A stretch of 64,000 nucleotides of DNA. Source: Sipunculus nudus. Taxonomy: Eukaryota > Annelida > Sipuncula > Golfingiida > Sipunculidae. The DNA is taken from assembly GCA_026874595.1 (NCBI GenBank), contig CM049313.1, positions 63,121,659 through 63,185,658 of the forward strand, in the 5' to 3' direction. Under the pieces are notes generated by a model that was not told where the DNA came from, searched no databases, and saw only the letters and a program-made list of their open reading frames with translations. Shown piece by piece: positions 46,734 through 58,579 of the stretch (position 1 is the first letter of the stretch; each line of letters opens with the position of its first letter). The translations under genes were made by a program, and so were the position numbers.

Positions 46734-47060
46734 GATTGTGCAATAGAAAATTTCCTTTGAAGAAGCTCTCCTTATATAATCGTCAATGGACAAATACAAT
46801 TTGTAAGTTGGACTGATAAAAGACAGCATCAAAACTGTAAAGTGACGACATATATCGCGGCGCAGATATATTTGGCGGACACGTTATAGAAAACGAGATG
46901 GCAAATTCTACTCGATCGAATAGCTACCACTGGACACCGTTTACGGACATAAGTGAATATGAATAAGTAAATAAAAGCTGCGGGTTTTTTTTCTAATAAA
47001 GTTAGCTGACCTTGCTCAGTAGGATTTGCAGTAATTACGTTTGAGTAAATTAAGCGGATT

Positions 47061-47395
47061 ACAAATGTACAAATGAAATCATATTTTGTATTAACACTTA
47101 ACAGTATTTCTACAAAGCTAATTTGCAGAGTCTTTGTGGATGATAGTAACCCCAGAAATAAAAATTTATAAAACCCACTGAAAACAAAAATCGCTGTAAA
47201 AAATAAACATAAATCCATCATTAACCTATGCTGAAAATAAGGTAATGAATATCAAGGAGATGCTGTTCTGGGACTGGTATATTGGCTGTTACTTGTTGCT
47301 ATGTTGACGTAGCACAACCCATGGTTAAAAAGTATCAAGTAAAGAAACTGCTCGTTTCAGGCGCTACTGGAAGAGGCATAAAGGCCCAAGGGAAC
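47061..47395. other. No gene seen
   Basis: Nothing recognised. A minus-strand 130-codon hydrophobic frame (46829-47221) reflects AT-rich sequence. Confidence 0.45.
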
Positions 47396-48530
47396 AGCGG
47401 GAGGTTATATTCATGACAGAGAGTGGTGCTGATATTTATGATGTACAGTGTCAGTCATGTCGATGACAAAGAGTGGTGCTCATATTGATAATGTAGCGTG
47501 CCAGTCATGTCGATGACAGTGACGGTGGTGTTGATGAAAGAAAACGACGGCACTTTAAATGATGTACAATAACGGTGTTTTTAATATCAGACGGTGATGA
47601 TGATGTTAATCAAGAAAAGATACTAAAGACGGACAGTGTCAATGATGTCCATCATAGTCCATCATGAAGATAATGTTGATGAAAAACTGACGGTGATATA
47701 AATGACAAACAGTGCCAGTGATGCAGATGACAGACGGTGATGGTGATGCTGTTGATGAGGGAGAGTGACGTCGATGTTACTCACATACAGTGACTGTGAT
47801 GTCGATGGAAGAACAAAAAGATAATGTTGATTTTTTATAACGAGGGCGATATTAATTATATACAGTGACAGTGCTTTCGATGAGAAACAATGATGCTAAT
47901 GTTGATGGGGCAGTGACTGCAATATAAATGACATCCAGAGACAGTACTTTCGGTGACAGACGTTGATACTTATGCTGATGGGGGCAGTGACGCCGATAAT
48001 AATGTCATACAGTGACAGAACCTTCGATGACAGAGTGTGATGACAAACAAAATTGTTGGTTGGGCATTAACATCGATATTAATGACATCCGGTGACAGTA
48101 TTTTCGATAACAGACAATGATGCTAATGTTGGTGTTGCAGTGACGGCGATATCAATGACATGCAGTGACACTGCTTTCGATGACAGACGTTGATACTTAT
48201 GTTGATGGGAGCAGTGACGCCGATAATAATGTCATACAGTGACAGTACCTTCGATGACAGAATGTGATGACAAACAAAATTGTTGGTTGGGCAGTAACAT
48301 TGATATAAATGACATACAGTGACAGTGCTGTCGATGAAAGTCGTCGTTGATTCATTCATGATGAACAGCGCAAGTTGTTGAAGAACAGTAAAGGGAAGCC
48401 TGAGAAAAGATAGTGATTATGAAGTTGCTAAAGAACAGTGATTGTTTGGTTGATGATAATCGGTGTGTATATTGATAATGACAAACATTGATTACGAGGT
48501 TAATGCAGGGCAGCGATATGGAGGATATGT
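47396..48530 (+). repeat. Degenerate minisatellite 'cagtgacagtgctttcgatgac', about 75-bp unit
   Basis: Units begin near 48092, 48164, 48239 and 48319 (72-80 bp apart) and contain 'gttgatgggggcagtgacg', 'cgataataatgtcatacagt' and 'gtgacagt.ctttcgatgac'. A longer block recurs at about 228 bp ('acaaacaaaattgttggttg' at about 48034 and 48270). Copies to the left of 47900 are increasingly diverged. The earliest clear ones (near 47410 and 47465) read GACAAAGAGTGGTGCT. Confidence 0.8.
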
Positions 48531-49195
48531 GATTTTATTTCGGTGTTGAGTGTTGCCTAACTTTCTGTAAACTGATGGAAATATACACGTGTCTGTGTGA
48601 TGATGGCATTTTTAAAATGCTTTGCTGGAATGTAGGATGCGCGTTTTTTTTTTTCTTTTTGTTTACCACACTTTGGTGACTGCTATTTTCAAAATGCTGA
48701 AATGGACAAAAGCCCGCATAATTTGTTATATATATAGGTGACGTCACAGATTGTGGATCTGATTTTACGATCTTCCATTTCCCAACTATAAATAAAAACA
48801 TCTTGTACCTATTACAGTAAATACATCTGTTGTGTGTCATTATTTGTAGTAACCATCACTTGACAACTAAATACAAAGTTACCATCATATCCACTTACTG
48901 CCTAAACGGGATTCAAATATTACTAATAAGATCAGGGCATGTTGTGTTACATGACACATAAAATGAAACAATCTAAGAGTAACTATTTAGTACCGGGAAT
49001 AAACAGTGCCTTTTCATTCTGTATATCAAAGCAGTACTATAAAGGGCGCTTTTTATATCCACTGTAACACATGGGTTTCTGTTTCTTTTCCGCGAATTTA
49101 AAATATGGTAACAGTCGTATTTACAAGATAGACATCTCGAGCATTGGTGCCTGGGGATATTCGATGAACAACTCCGCCGTTGCAATATACACGGC

Positions 49196-49198
<3 letters not shown>
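48531..49198. other. No gene seen
   Basis: Nothing recognised. T/C-run at 48647-48658. Confidence 0.5.

Positions 49199-49261
<63 letters not shown>
49199..49261. repeat. (TA)n microsatellite
   Basis: TA run of about 62 bp. Confidence 0.97.
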
Positions 49262-49264
<3 letters not shown>

Positions 49265-49299
49265 TTTATTTGAGACACTATCATTAGTCTATATTCTGA

Positions 49300-49640
49300 T
49301 GAGTATTATGGCCTCGCTTGACAAGCGGTGCCCTGGCTATAGTGATCACCGTGTCAGTCCGTCCTTCCGTCCTCCCGCCAGTGACTCTTTTTTACGAGCT
49401 CGATTTCTCAACATGCTCCAGACTCCAGACCTCTCGAATTATAGACCTATCAGGTCTGTTCCAATATGGCCGCCACAGCACAATCGGTGAATTTATTTCG
49501 CGTGCAATATCTCAACAACAACATGCTTGATATTTCTCAAGGATGATTGGTACCTATGAATGCTCTAGACCTTTCGAATTACATCCCCTATCAGAATTCA
49601 AATATGGCCGCCACAGCATAATCGGTGCATCGATCTTCGT
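49300..49640 (-). mobile_element. Hairpin-capped short tandem element (family F), minus orientation
   Basis: At the left is the perfect small hairpin CGCTTG-A-CAAGCG (about 49315-49327), then a (GTCC/TTCC)n microsatellite (49357-49376). Two direct copies follow of 'atatggccgccacagca.aa' with upstream 'ctc.agacct.tcgaatta', at about 49421-49487 and 49563-49627 (142 bp apart). Read on the minus strand the order is tandem core, ACGG-type microsatellite, hairpin: the family A plan, without the GGTGGCGCCACC box. Confidence 0.6.
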
Positions 49641-51841
49641 CGAAAATCAATAAAAAAATATTTCTTTGAACGATGCTTTGGTGGCTCTAAGAATGAAAAC
49701 TTCTGGAAAACTATTAGACCCTACTTGAATAACAAAGGACACAAATCTTATCTAGATCTTATGGTGGAGGACGGTAATTATATTATGTTGCGAATGTTAT
49801 GAATGAACATTATGCGAATATTGCCAATAGTATTGGTAAAGACCAAAATCCGCCTGATTTTATCTAATTGGATACTTTTTATTTTGTAAATTATTCTCTT
49901 GAACATTATACTGCAAAAAGTCATCCTAGTATAAACACTATAGTAAATGAACTAAATTTGACTTTAGCTCTGAACACATCGATGTTTCAGTTGTAGATAA
50001 AGCTATAAAAAACCTTGACACTAGTAAGGCTACTGGCTGCGATGGAATTACGGCTAAAATACACACTATTGCACGACCTGTAATCTCACTTTACCTAACA
50101 AATATCTTTAATAAAATTGTATCTACCTGTTTTTTTCCTGATCAGTGTAAAATAGCAGATGTCAGACCTATGTTTTAAAAGGCTGACACTCTATTGAAAA
50201 AAAAGCTAAAGACCTGTTGGTGTTTTTACTACCTTATAAAAATTATTTGAGAGATTGTTAGAACACCAATTGCAGACTTTCTTAACCAATATTATTTACC
50301 CTAGTGTATCTGCATTTAGGACTTTCCATAGTTGCGAGTCGGTGCTGTTTAAGTTGACTGAGGATATACGGTCTATCTTGGAGTCTGGCCTTAAATGTGG
50401 TCTTATTATGATGGGTCTATCAAAGGCCTTTGACTGTATACCACATCATCTTTTGTTTAGTTAACTGGACTTGTGTGGCATCTCTAAATCTGTTTAAACT
50501 TTGCTAGCCGGTTATCTGATCCATAGAAACAAAGGGTCAGATTGCGTTCTCATACGAGTAACTGGGTTAAAATTACAAAGGGTGTTCCCCAGGGGGTCTG
50601 TCCTAGGGCCTATAGTCTTTAATATCTTTTTAAATGATCCGTTCGCAAGTCTGGGAAAAACTGAGATATATACTTATGCTGATGATAATACTTTGTTAGC
50701 AGTTGGTAAGGATGCAGCCTCAGTAAAAAGTCTTTTGACCCAGGACTCGTGTAGTGCTATAACTTGGTTCAAAAATAAACTCGTGGAGGCTAACCCTTTT
50801 AAGTTTAGTTTCATGCTTATGGGAAAATATATTTCTCCAGATGCATGGTGAATCAATGAATATTAATGATGTCAATATCCCATGATACTATACTCCAAAC
50901 GGCTTGGAGTGACAATAAATTTCAAGCAAAATTTTGACAAGCATATTAGAGAACTCTCAGCAAAAGCGGGAGCTCAACTTGATGCATCACTAAAATGAAA
51001 AGATTTTTAGACGATTTTTAGTCTAAATTTCTTGTGGTTAAAACTTACATATATCATCTCACTTTAGGTATTGCCCTATCATTTGGCATTTTGTTGCAGA
51101 GGCAATTAAAACAAGTTGGAGGGCATCCAAAAAAAGACAACAATACTTTTCACTACTTTGATCTAATCTTATTTCTCTCGATACAGATAGACAAAAACAA
51201 ATATTAATTGAGGTCTTCAAAGTAATTCATAATCTAAGTCCAGTGTATCTTAACAAGTACTTTACCACACCTGTTACTGGGCGCGCCACCAGACTAGCTA
51301 TAGCTATGGATTGGCAGTGCCGGTAACAAATAGTGTTACGTATGGTACCCACTCGCTTATACATCTTGATACTATGCTATGGAATTCTCTACCAATAGAC
51401 CATAAAAATGCAGAGTCCCTTAGAGCCTTTAAAATAATGTTATCGTACTGGAAAGGGGTATAATGCAGTTGTAATCTGTTCAATTTCATGTAGTCAAATT
51501 CGACATCCTTTTTGGCCGTATGTCTTTTCCAATTTATGTCACTTCATACCTTATTGTGTTTTTTTTTCAATATGAACTTGTCGCTGTAATTTATAAGATT
51601 CTAATGTAAGTTATTCGCATTCATACAACTTCATGCTTAATCTTGATCCTTAAAACTGATCAGACTTGTGATATTTATTTTATGTATGTAAACGTATTTT
51701 ATAATTATTTTAATATCTTAAACTATTTAACTTTAATTTATGTATAATTGGAGTGTGGTCGGTCATAATAGCCTATGGTTAATGTTGTCTTTGTTTTTCA
51801 AAACCGAAATGAAAAAAATATTTGTATTGTATTGTATTCTA
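49640..51841 (+). pseudogene. Non-LTR retrotransposon reverse transcriptase, 5'-truncated and frame-broken
   Basis: Left: KYFFERCFGGSKNENFWKTI, RPYLNNKGHKSYLDL (the linker before RT). RT blocks follow: DTSKATGCDGI, FRTFHSCESVLFKL, LSKAFDCIPHHLL (50417-50455), a VFPRGSVLGPIVFNIFLND block (50583-50640) and the catalytic YADDNTLLAVG (50676-50708). After RT come a KRLGVTINFKQNFDKHI-type segment and the SPVYLNKYFT...W..LP-type C-terminus near 51240-51440. The 3' end is a short (TTGTA)n tail at 51823-51836, as in CR1/L2-like lineages. Several frame shifts and stops (50161, 50461, 50848 and others) make it non-functional. The endonuclease domain is absent. Confidence 0.9.
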
Positions 51842-51854
51842 TCGCGCACGACAT

Positions 51855-51942
51855 GATCCAAGTGGCATATCCAGGATTTGAAAATAGAGGGGGCACAGCC
51901 CTAAAGTCGAGAAGGGGGCCGTCCTGCGTCTTTTAGACATGT

Positions 51943-52010
<68 letters not shown>
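51855..52010 (+). mobile_element. hAT-type transposon end plus (TA)n
   Basis: AAGTGGCATATCCAGGATTT followed by 'agagggggcacagccct' (51858-51905) resembles the common CAGTGGCGTAGCCAGGATTT hAT-type end. A (TA)n run occupies 51946-52010. The right end was not found. Confidence 0.45.
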
Positions 52011-52012
<2 letters not shown>

Positions 52013-55000
52013 CTAAAAATCTTTTTTTTTCAGATTATACTGAAGTGGCACAAAGCCTTATTAGTAGGAAGTAAGCATACTTAAACTTGTTTGAACAAAC
52101 TACGTGGCTGTAAAATTGTCTCCAACTAAACATTTCAAATATTGTTAATTCGTGCATTATAAGAATGGTTATTATTAGTAGTTTTGTAAGGTATCCAATT
52201 CAAGTTGTTAATTATGTAAACCGTCGGGCCCTCATATATATAATGCATTATTTGAACAACACCAAAAAAAACATGCATCAATAAGTGTAGTGTTCTAAGG
52301 TAATTGTAATTAAGAAGATGACGGTAAGCACACATGTAAAAGAGCTGAAATGGTCAACTATTATATGTCACTGAATTTTTCAAAGGTTACTACATCTATT
52401 TTTCATGTGAAGTTTCTGATAATGAATTTAATAATATAGGTCTTTCATAGATAAATTATTTTTTGCAGCAATTCAGTTCGAACTGGAGCCAGTTGGAGTT
52501 CAAAGTAATAAAGATATTCTGACCTGAGGTAATTAAAGTACATAAACAAAAACAATATTAGAAGTAAAAAATGCTCATTGACTGTTGTTTGCATGCCATT
52601 TTCAGTTTTATATTATTATTGTGAATGCAGCTTTCAAACCTCAAGCATGGCCATGCAGCGCTCCAATGACAGTAACTGGGTATTTAGAGGTGATTTTAAT
52701 TACCCCGGAAACAAGAAACCGGAAGCTTTTCTATAGTCTCTTGGTGTCCAAGGGTAATTTTTTGAAAATGTGGCATAGCAAGCATCTTGTGAAAGTACAA
52801 ATAACTTGCATTGGTTGTTTAACAGTTTCAGGCCATCCACCATGATGTTATAGAATAATCATAGGGTTTGGAGACTTTACTTCTCACACAAACAAAAAAG
52901 AAAAGAGAGATAGTACATAAAGTGAGAGAAATGTGTATGTATATAATCCCTTTACTGTTTAGATTTGTTTTTTTTTTTTAGAAATTTTCAAAGTCTGACA
53001 CTCTTTACATTTACATTACAGAAGATATGTTGCTAAGCTTTTGTTCTACCTTAACAAAATTTCAACAAATAAAACAAGATTAGTTTCTCTTAGGTCAATA
53101 GGAACCTTTAAGAACTGATAATAAATATACATAATTATATCATATATTATCTATATTTACATTTCAGACAATATCATACTAAGCTTTTGTTCTTTCTTTT
53201 CACAGTAGGACTAACATTATCACACTCGTGCTTATAGAAACATGAAAATATTTATTTACGTTTATGCCATATTTCATCTAAGTGTGTGTATACTTAACTA
53301 ATCGAACATAAAATAAATGTGAGTTAACAAACATAACACTTGCCAGTAGTTGACTGGCATAAGTGTAAGCAGAATCACAGAGAACCACCTTCTCATTACG
53401 CTCCCGCGGCAGCGGAAATCTTGTGCTTCTAAAGATGCAACTGATTTTCACGCTGCCAGCTTTGACCGTTTATGATATATTTAGACACCAGGTGGCGGTT
53501 TGTTGTCCGCTGAAAAAAACGTGCGTATGGTGTGACAAGCAGCCAACCAGATGCCAATAAACAAACACTCTTCAGGCATCCTGGCTCCGCCCATAGCTGC
53601 GCTTCAAGCGCCGCTTGATAACGGTTAACGGTCGAATTTTAATTGCTCCCTCTGTATTCTCGCATCATCGATCGATTCGATTATGACATTATGACTGTGT
53701 TAGCGTAGCGTTGTATCTGTTGTCTGCAGAACTGAAACCAGCCAGCGAGGTGTGCACGCAGCCTTTGTTTTAACGTTTCGATGAATTACAACTCACCGGC
53801 CGGGCATCCTGTGTACCCAAGGCCCTAAGCAAACCACGTCTGGGGCAATTCTCTTTCAGCCTGTGGGCTTTTCAAACGGTAACCGGGGCGATGAGCTGTC
53901 ACTGAAACGAAATGAACATGATTCGCTACGTTTATTCATCGCCTGGCCGTGTCTTCCAGCACAAGGTCTCATCTGATTGGACAAAAATCCAGTGCTCCCC
54001 TCTGGTGTAGCAATTCAGGATACGAGGTCATAACAAACAGCGCTTACGATATAGGGAATAGGCCTATAGTTATAGCGCTGTGAAAAAAGCGTATCTTCTC
54101 ATTTGCTTTTGTGTTAAAGAACGTCATGGATACATATCTCTATACTGTTTTTGATGCAATGTGCCATATTCATTACAGACATCGGCCAAAGCCAATAGCC
54201 CCTTCACAGAGGGTGAAAGCAGGACGACCTCATCCACGTTCATTATGTGATTATATTTTACATTACTTATACAGCATCCAATTGCTTTATTATTAAGATC
54301 AACACATAAGTCATGTATATAAATTTATACTGAATAACAAAGGCGAAAGTATCCCACCTTGCCTGACTCCGTTTGTGACCTTTAATATTTTAGAATCTGT
54401 AAAATAGCAATCTAATAATAAAAATTGGAATGCTTGGTCATACCAGCTTGTTTAACAGATTGGTATATGATTATCTGTCAAAGGCCGCTTTAGTGTAAAG
54501 GGATAAAACACATATATTAGAACCCATATTAGTTTAACAGCTTAAATAATCCTTAAGAGGGTAAATCCAGAGCTCTGTGCCAAGTGCTTCCTTAACTGAT
54601 TATCAGTGTTGTACAGATAATCAACCACGCTAGAATACAGTAACATTTCAAGTAATCTGAAACTGAGTTGACAATGTAATTGGCCTATAGTTTCCTTTGT
54701 CATTCATACAGTCACTTTTACTCTTAACTATTGCTGTTATAAAACTTTGCATTAAAGGATGAGGTAACCATGCACCATAATGAAGAAAAACAACACATAT
54801 GGAGAGGGGCTTGGCTATATACAATTTGGCATATTTGCTATATTCTCAAACTGGTTATCTAAGCCTGAAGCTCTGCCAGTTGAAAGCTTCGAAAATAAAG
54901 TGAGACATACATCCACCTCCATCTGATATGAATATTTAAATGACGTAATATAGTAGATATTTCGTTTATGTGGTACTGATTATACTCTCGATTGCCAAAT

Positions 55001-55245
55001 ACAAGTTTAAAGTGTTCTTTTCCCAATTTTACAATGTTAGCTATCCCCGCCACTCCACTGATACTCGGAAGGAAATGATAATTTTCTTTTCTGTGCTTTC
55101 TTTATACCATTATATTGGTATGCCCCACACAATATAAGGCCACCAGTTTTCTCTGTTACATGCAAAGTCTTTGTGTCGACACATGTAGTGGGTATTAAAG
55201 CCCTATATTAAAAATCCTTATTATTTATTAAAGCCCTATGAATGC
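52011..55245. other. No gene supported; GC-richer zone 53380-53900
   Basis: AT-rich, unique-looking. The interval 53380-53900 has higher GC and CpG content, a GC-box-like CTCCGCCC (53584) and possible donor-like GCGAG|GTGTGC (53743), so it could be a promoter or first non-coding exon. No coding frame supports this. Confidence 0.35.
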
Positions 55246-55571
55246 CTGTACCCCACAGTCTGAACGTTATGTCCCGCGCCATTGCCAAAGGCGCCGTCGG
55301 CGGGACATATAGAAATGGTGAGCGTCCGTTCGTCTTTCCGTACGTCGTGCCGTCCAGCCGTCTGTCACAGACATGTAAACACAATAACTTGCAGCACTGA
55401 CGGACCTCATGAAGGGCTAGGTCAAGTTCGTATATGGATGACCTTGACCTCAAGGTCACAGAGCCAACCTTGGTGAGTGTCATTGACCTATCTCAGATTT
55501 CATACAGGTGTCATTACATTTTTCCCAAGCTATTTTTAACAACAGGCGGGGGACATACTAGATCTGTTCCA
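55246..55571. repeat. Mollusc-type dispersed repeat with CCTTGACCTCAAGGTCA
   Basis: Contains 'gcgggacatatagaaat', a (GTCCGTTCGTC)-like stretch, ATGACCTTGACCTCAAGGTC (55439-55458, a near palindrome) and 'acaggcgggggacata' at the right. The style matches the dispersed repeats common in bivalve genomes. The LTR retrotransposon starts right after it. Confidence 0.5.
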
Positions 55572-56347
55572 CGTTATGTACGTATAGTGCAGTCACTAGT
55601 TGGCAGACACGTGTACTAGCGCTCTCTAATAAAGGAGTCAATTAAATAAATATCTTTTTGATATAGGAAAATCAGATAATCCTCGCTGTAAGTGTAGAAT
55701 GACAGATGAAACCGTAGAACATTACATGCTAGAATGCACCACGTATAATAATTGCAGATCAAGCTTATATAACGGAATTAAAAAGATACTATCTAAAGGA
55801 AACTTACAGGCTTACTTATTTATTAACCACAGATCGAGGAAAAAAAATGAACGAAAACTTTTATTAAACGCATTATTGTATGGTGATAATTTTCCAACAA
55901 ATGCAATAAGAGATAAAGTATCAAACTTAATCCAAAAGTATATACTGAACACGAAAAGATTTTAGACGAAATGCTTAGTGATCAATCAATTAATCAAAGA
56001 TTATGATCAATACAAATTGTTTATATTTCCCTCCTTTTGTCTTCTGTGTTTGTGTTTTGTGAAACATATCGCATTTATAACTGATATTTTCTGTATTATG
56101 TTAATGACCAATTTGTTATTTGAAAATGCTTGTTTCACTGTGATTGTTTTGATTATTGGGTATTGTATATGTTTTGAATTTATTATAATTTATGTATTTA
56201 AATGCATCTTTTTTTTTTTTTTTGCAGACAAGAGAACATGTTTCATTAGCCATAATGGTTACTTTGTAATCCTGTTAAGATAAATATGTTTAAATTAACG
56301 CTCGCATGTGGTTGTTACATGTCTCACCCACGCCCGCCTTGGATCCA
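55572..56347 (+). repeat. 5' LTR, interrupted
   Basis: Left part 55572-55645 (CGTTATGTACGTATAG; the usual TG is CG here) and right part 56299-56347 ('catgtggttgttacatgtct' to GGATCCA) together match the 121-bp 3' LTR at 61075-61195. They are separated by the LINE tail at 55646-56292 plus a repeated AATTAA. Confidence 0.85.
55646..56292 (+). pseudogene. 5'-truncated LINE tail inserted in the LTR
   Basis: Flanked by AATTAA at 55640-55645 and 56293-56298 (a short target duplication). The frame from the insertion point reads NKYLFDIGKSDNPRCKCRM, then TDETVEHYMLECTTY, a C-x-C...H-x4-C zinc-knuckle-like motif of the C-terminal end of non-LTR ORF2, and continues to a stop near 55963. A T-rich 3' UTR follows and ends 'actttgtaatcctgttaagataaat', like the copy at 41270-41735. 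The first base of coding text is the truncation point, as expected for abortive reverse transcription. Confidence 0.8.
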
Positions 56348-56487
56348 TAGCAAGGTATCAGAATGTAGTTATCAGTGAATGTCACGTCGTATGAGTGGTG
56401 CCAAAGTGAAGTTCCGTTATCAGTAATTATGCTGACGAGTTGCGAACGAAATAAGTGCTTGTGGCGCGATTATAAGGTAGCGACAGC

Positions 56488-57090
56488 TTGTCACCCCAAA
56501 CGTCGATTTTAGATGAACTGAAGACGATGGATTATAAGGATGACATAGACAATTACTTTATGGCAGCAGGTCTGCATGGTGCGTCTGCCGAACGCAAAAT
56601 TGTTATTTTGTTGTATGGACTTGGTACAAAGTACCGTAAAATCTTTAACACGTTTATGTTCTTGAGAGATGGCGATAACAAGAACCATTCTATAGTCATA
56701 CAGAAGTTTGATGAACATTTCGAACCTAAAAAGGTAACAAAACTGTATATAACAAAATTTGATTGTTGTATGCAAGAAACCCATGAAACCATTAATTATG
56801 TTGTTAGATATTAAAGGACATTGCACAGCATTGTGATTATGGGACTTCATTTAATAATCGGTTGTGTAAACAAATTTCCATTGATGTGAGATCAAGAGAA
56901 ATAGAGAAACTGTGGGCTGAAGACCTCATTCTTGATCAGATTATAGCAAAATGTCATCTGTATGAGCAGAGGCAAGGTTCTACTGTGTTTGACGCAGAGC
57001 CATCAACAGACATGCATGTAGGCCTCTTATCTTGACCAACTGCTAGAGCCCAGAGCAGAGGTCAAGGCCGTTCAGACTGGAGTTGAGGTA
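56488..57090 (+). pseudogene. Retrotransposon gag (capsid-like) remnant
   Basis: The frame at 56488-56814 includes YFMAAGLHGASAERKIVILL and FDEHFEPKKVTKLYITKFD. A frame change near the stop at 56812 leads to a continuing segment (SFNNRLCKQISIDVRSREIE, WAEDLILDQIIAKC) that is typical of Gypsy gag before the Cys-His box. No intact start codon is present. It would form the particle core around the RNA. Broken. Confidence 0.75.
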
Positions 57091-57098
57091 AATCATCC

Positions 57099-57734
57099 GT
57101 GTCACATCAAGGTCGTGGTCGCTTCCAGCAGCCCCAACAATCAACGATGCAAGCAGTGGGTAGACAGAGCCAGCATGCCGTCGCCAGCAGGACACAGCAA
57201 GGTTATCAACAGAGACCATGTATTAACCGTGGAACTTATCATCCACCCAGAAAATGTCCTGCATATGCAAGACTTTGTAATCATTGTAATATTAAAAATC
57301 ACTTTACCCGGGTATGTAGAAGGCGAACAGCCGCAGTTTATGATACTGCAGTTGTCCCTCCTGACTGTATTAACTCTGAATTTGCATATGCTGATCATGA
57401 TGATAATGTGAATGATGTCTCTGATTTTGAATATGATGATGTACATGATAATGTGACTAAATTTGTATGGCTTACAAATAATGTTCATGATATAAAGCCA
57501 GAGTGGGATATGGTGATGAATACACACACTGGAAAGGTCAAGCCCGACACTGGAGCAGATTTGAGCGTTTTGTCAAAATCTTGTTATGACATGTTACCAA
57601 ACAAACCAAAGTTGATGCGTAGTAACACACAGATTTATGGTTTGGGTGAGCAAACAGTAGGTCCAATAGGCAGAGCTATACTTGATTGTATTCATAATGG
57701 TAAGAAGTACCAGATAGAATGTAAGGGTAGTTGA
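57099..57734 (+). pseudogene. gag zinc knuckle and aspartic protease
   Basis: A 211-codon open stretch. Near residues 60-76 is a Cys-His box, CNHCNIKNHFTRVC (C-x2-C-x4-H-x4-C, 57270-57311), for RNA binding. Near residue 150 is VKPDTGADLSVL (57538-57573) with the catalytic DTGA of retropepsins, followed by GLGEQTVGPIG, which fits the flap and second half. Between them is an acidic linker. The frame ends in a stop shortly after the protease. RT sequence follows in broken form. Confidence 0.85.
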
Positions 57735-57899
57735 TCATAAAGTTCCAAACCTTTTATGTCTTGCAGAAGGTATCAGACTTGCTATGGTTAGACTTCACAG
57801 TATGTTGTAAACATTGTTTACAAAGAAGATGATATTTGTCATGAGATAGACCCTGATCAGTGGAACAACAGTGTTAATAATTGTTAACATGCCATTGCT

Positions 57900-58575
57900 A
57901 GAGACATTGTTCAAGAGTATTCTGATGTATTTAGTGGTCTTGGCAAGGTGCCAGGTAAAGTGTCATTGAAAGTAGATACTACTGTGACTCCTGTACCCCC
58001 CCCCCTACCCCCTTGATGAATTAGTGTCACTTGACATAATAGAGAAAATCCCTGTAGGTACCCCTACTCAGTGGTGCAGCACATTGCAGGTTGTACCTAA
58101 GAAGGATTCATCTGTACATAATACAATTGATCCTAGAGATGTAAATGTAGCTCTAATGAGAAAAATTCCATCCTACCAATACGGTTGAGGAGGTAGTGCA
58201 GAGATGTGCAAGTGCTAGATACATGCATGACTGTACTTTATTCAAATCAGGGATATTTTCAGCTGATGTCAGATGAACAGTCAAGAGATTACACTGCTTT
58301 CAGTACTCCTTTTGGGAGGTATAGATACAAGAGATTACCTATGGGAATAACTTTTGCACCAGAATTATTCCAGCGTGTCTTTGGTGATATGTTCTCAGAT
58401 ATTCAGGGTTTAGAGATGATTATGGATGATCTGACACACTTGAGGAACATAATAGTGTAATGCGCCAGACACTCCAGAGAGCAAGAGTACACAATGTTAC
58501 ATTCTCTAAGAAGAAATTACAGTTGTGTAATGATTCATTGAAATATGGGGCTCAGTAGTTTACTGAAAAGGGCCT
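57900..58575 (+). pseudogene. Retrotransposon reverse transcriptase, broken
   Basis: Text resembling the fingers (IEKIPVGTPTQWCSTLQVV, PKKDSSVHNTIDPRDVN, 58040-58150) is followed, after a frame break, by YFQLMSDEQSRDYTAFSTPF, GRYRYKRLPMGITFAPELFQ and MIMDDL (58417-58434). The last carries the catalytic Asp pair in the sequence normally I/V-V-D-D. The thumb continues out of frame (about 58459-58555). A C-run (57998-58006) and stops break the frame. Confidence 0.85.
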
Positions 58576-58579
58576 AGAA

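Larger units (their letters stand above)
44738..47060 (+). repeat. Diverged tandem duplication, two copies of about 1.13 kb
   Basis: Copy 1 starts at 44738 (ACTAGAGACGGC) and copy 2 at 45866 (same word), offset 1128 bp. Collinear matches follow throughout: AATCAAAAGAAGAGTTCA, 'gttgtggttcatatatg', ATGTCGAATGA, 'ggttttaagatgga', 'ttacggacat.agtgaatat' and 'attacgtttgagt'. Copy 2 is longer because of a MITE insertion at 46551-46733 and other gain. Identity by eye is moderate, so the duplication is old. Confidence 0.8.

Noticed and set aside
46829-47221. 130-codon minus-strand hydrophobic frame suggestive of a membrane protein
   Set aside because: AT-rich sequence gives Phe/Ile/Leu/Tyr-rich chance frames, and it lies across duplication copy 2 without a counterpart in copy 1.
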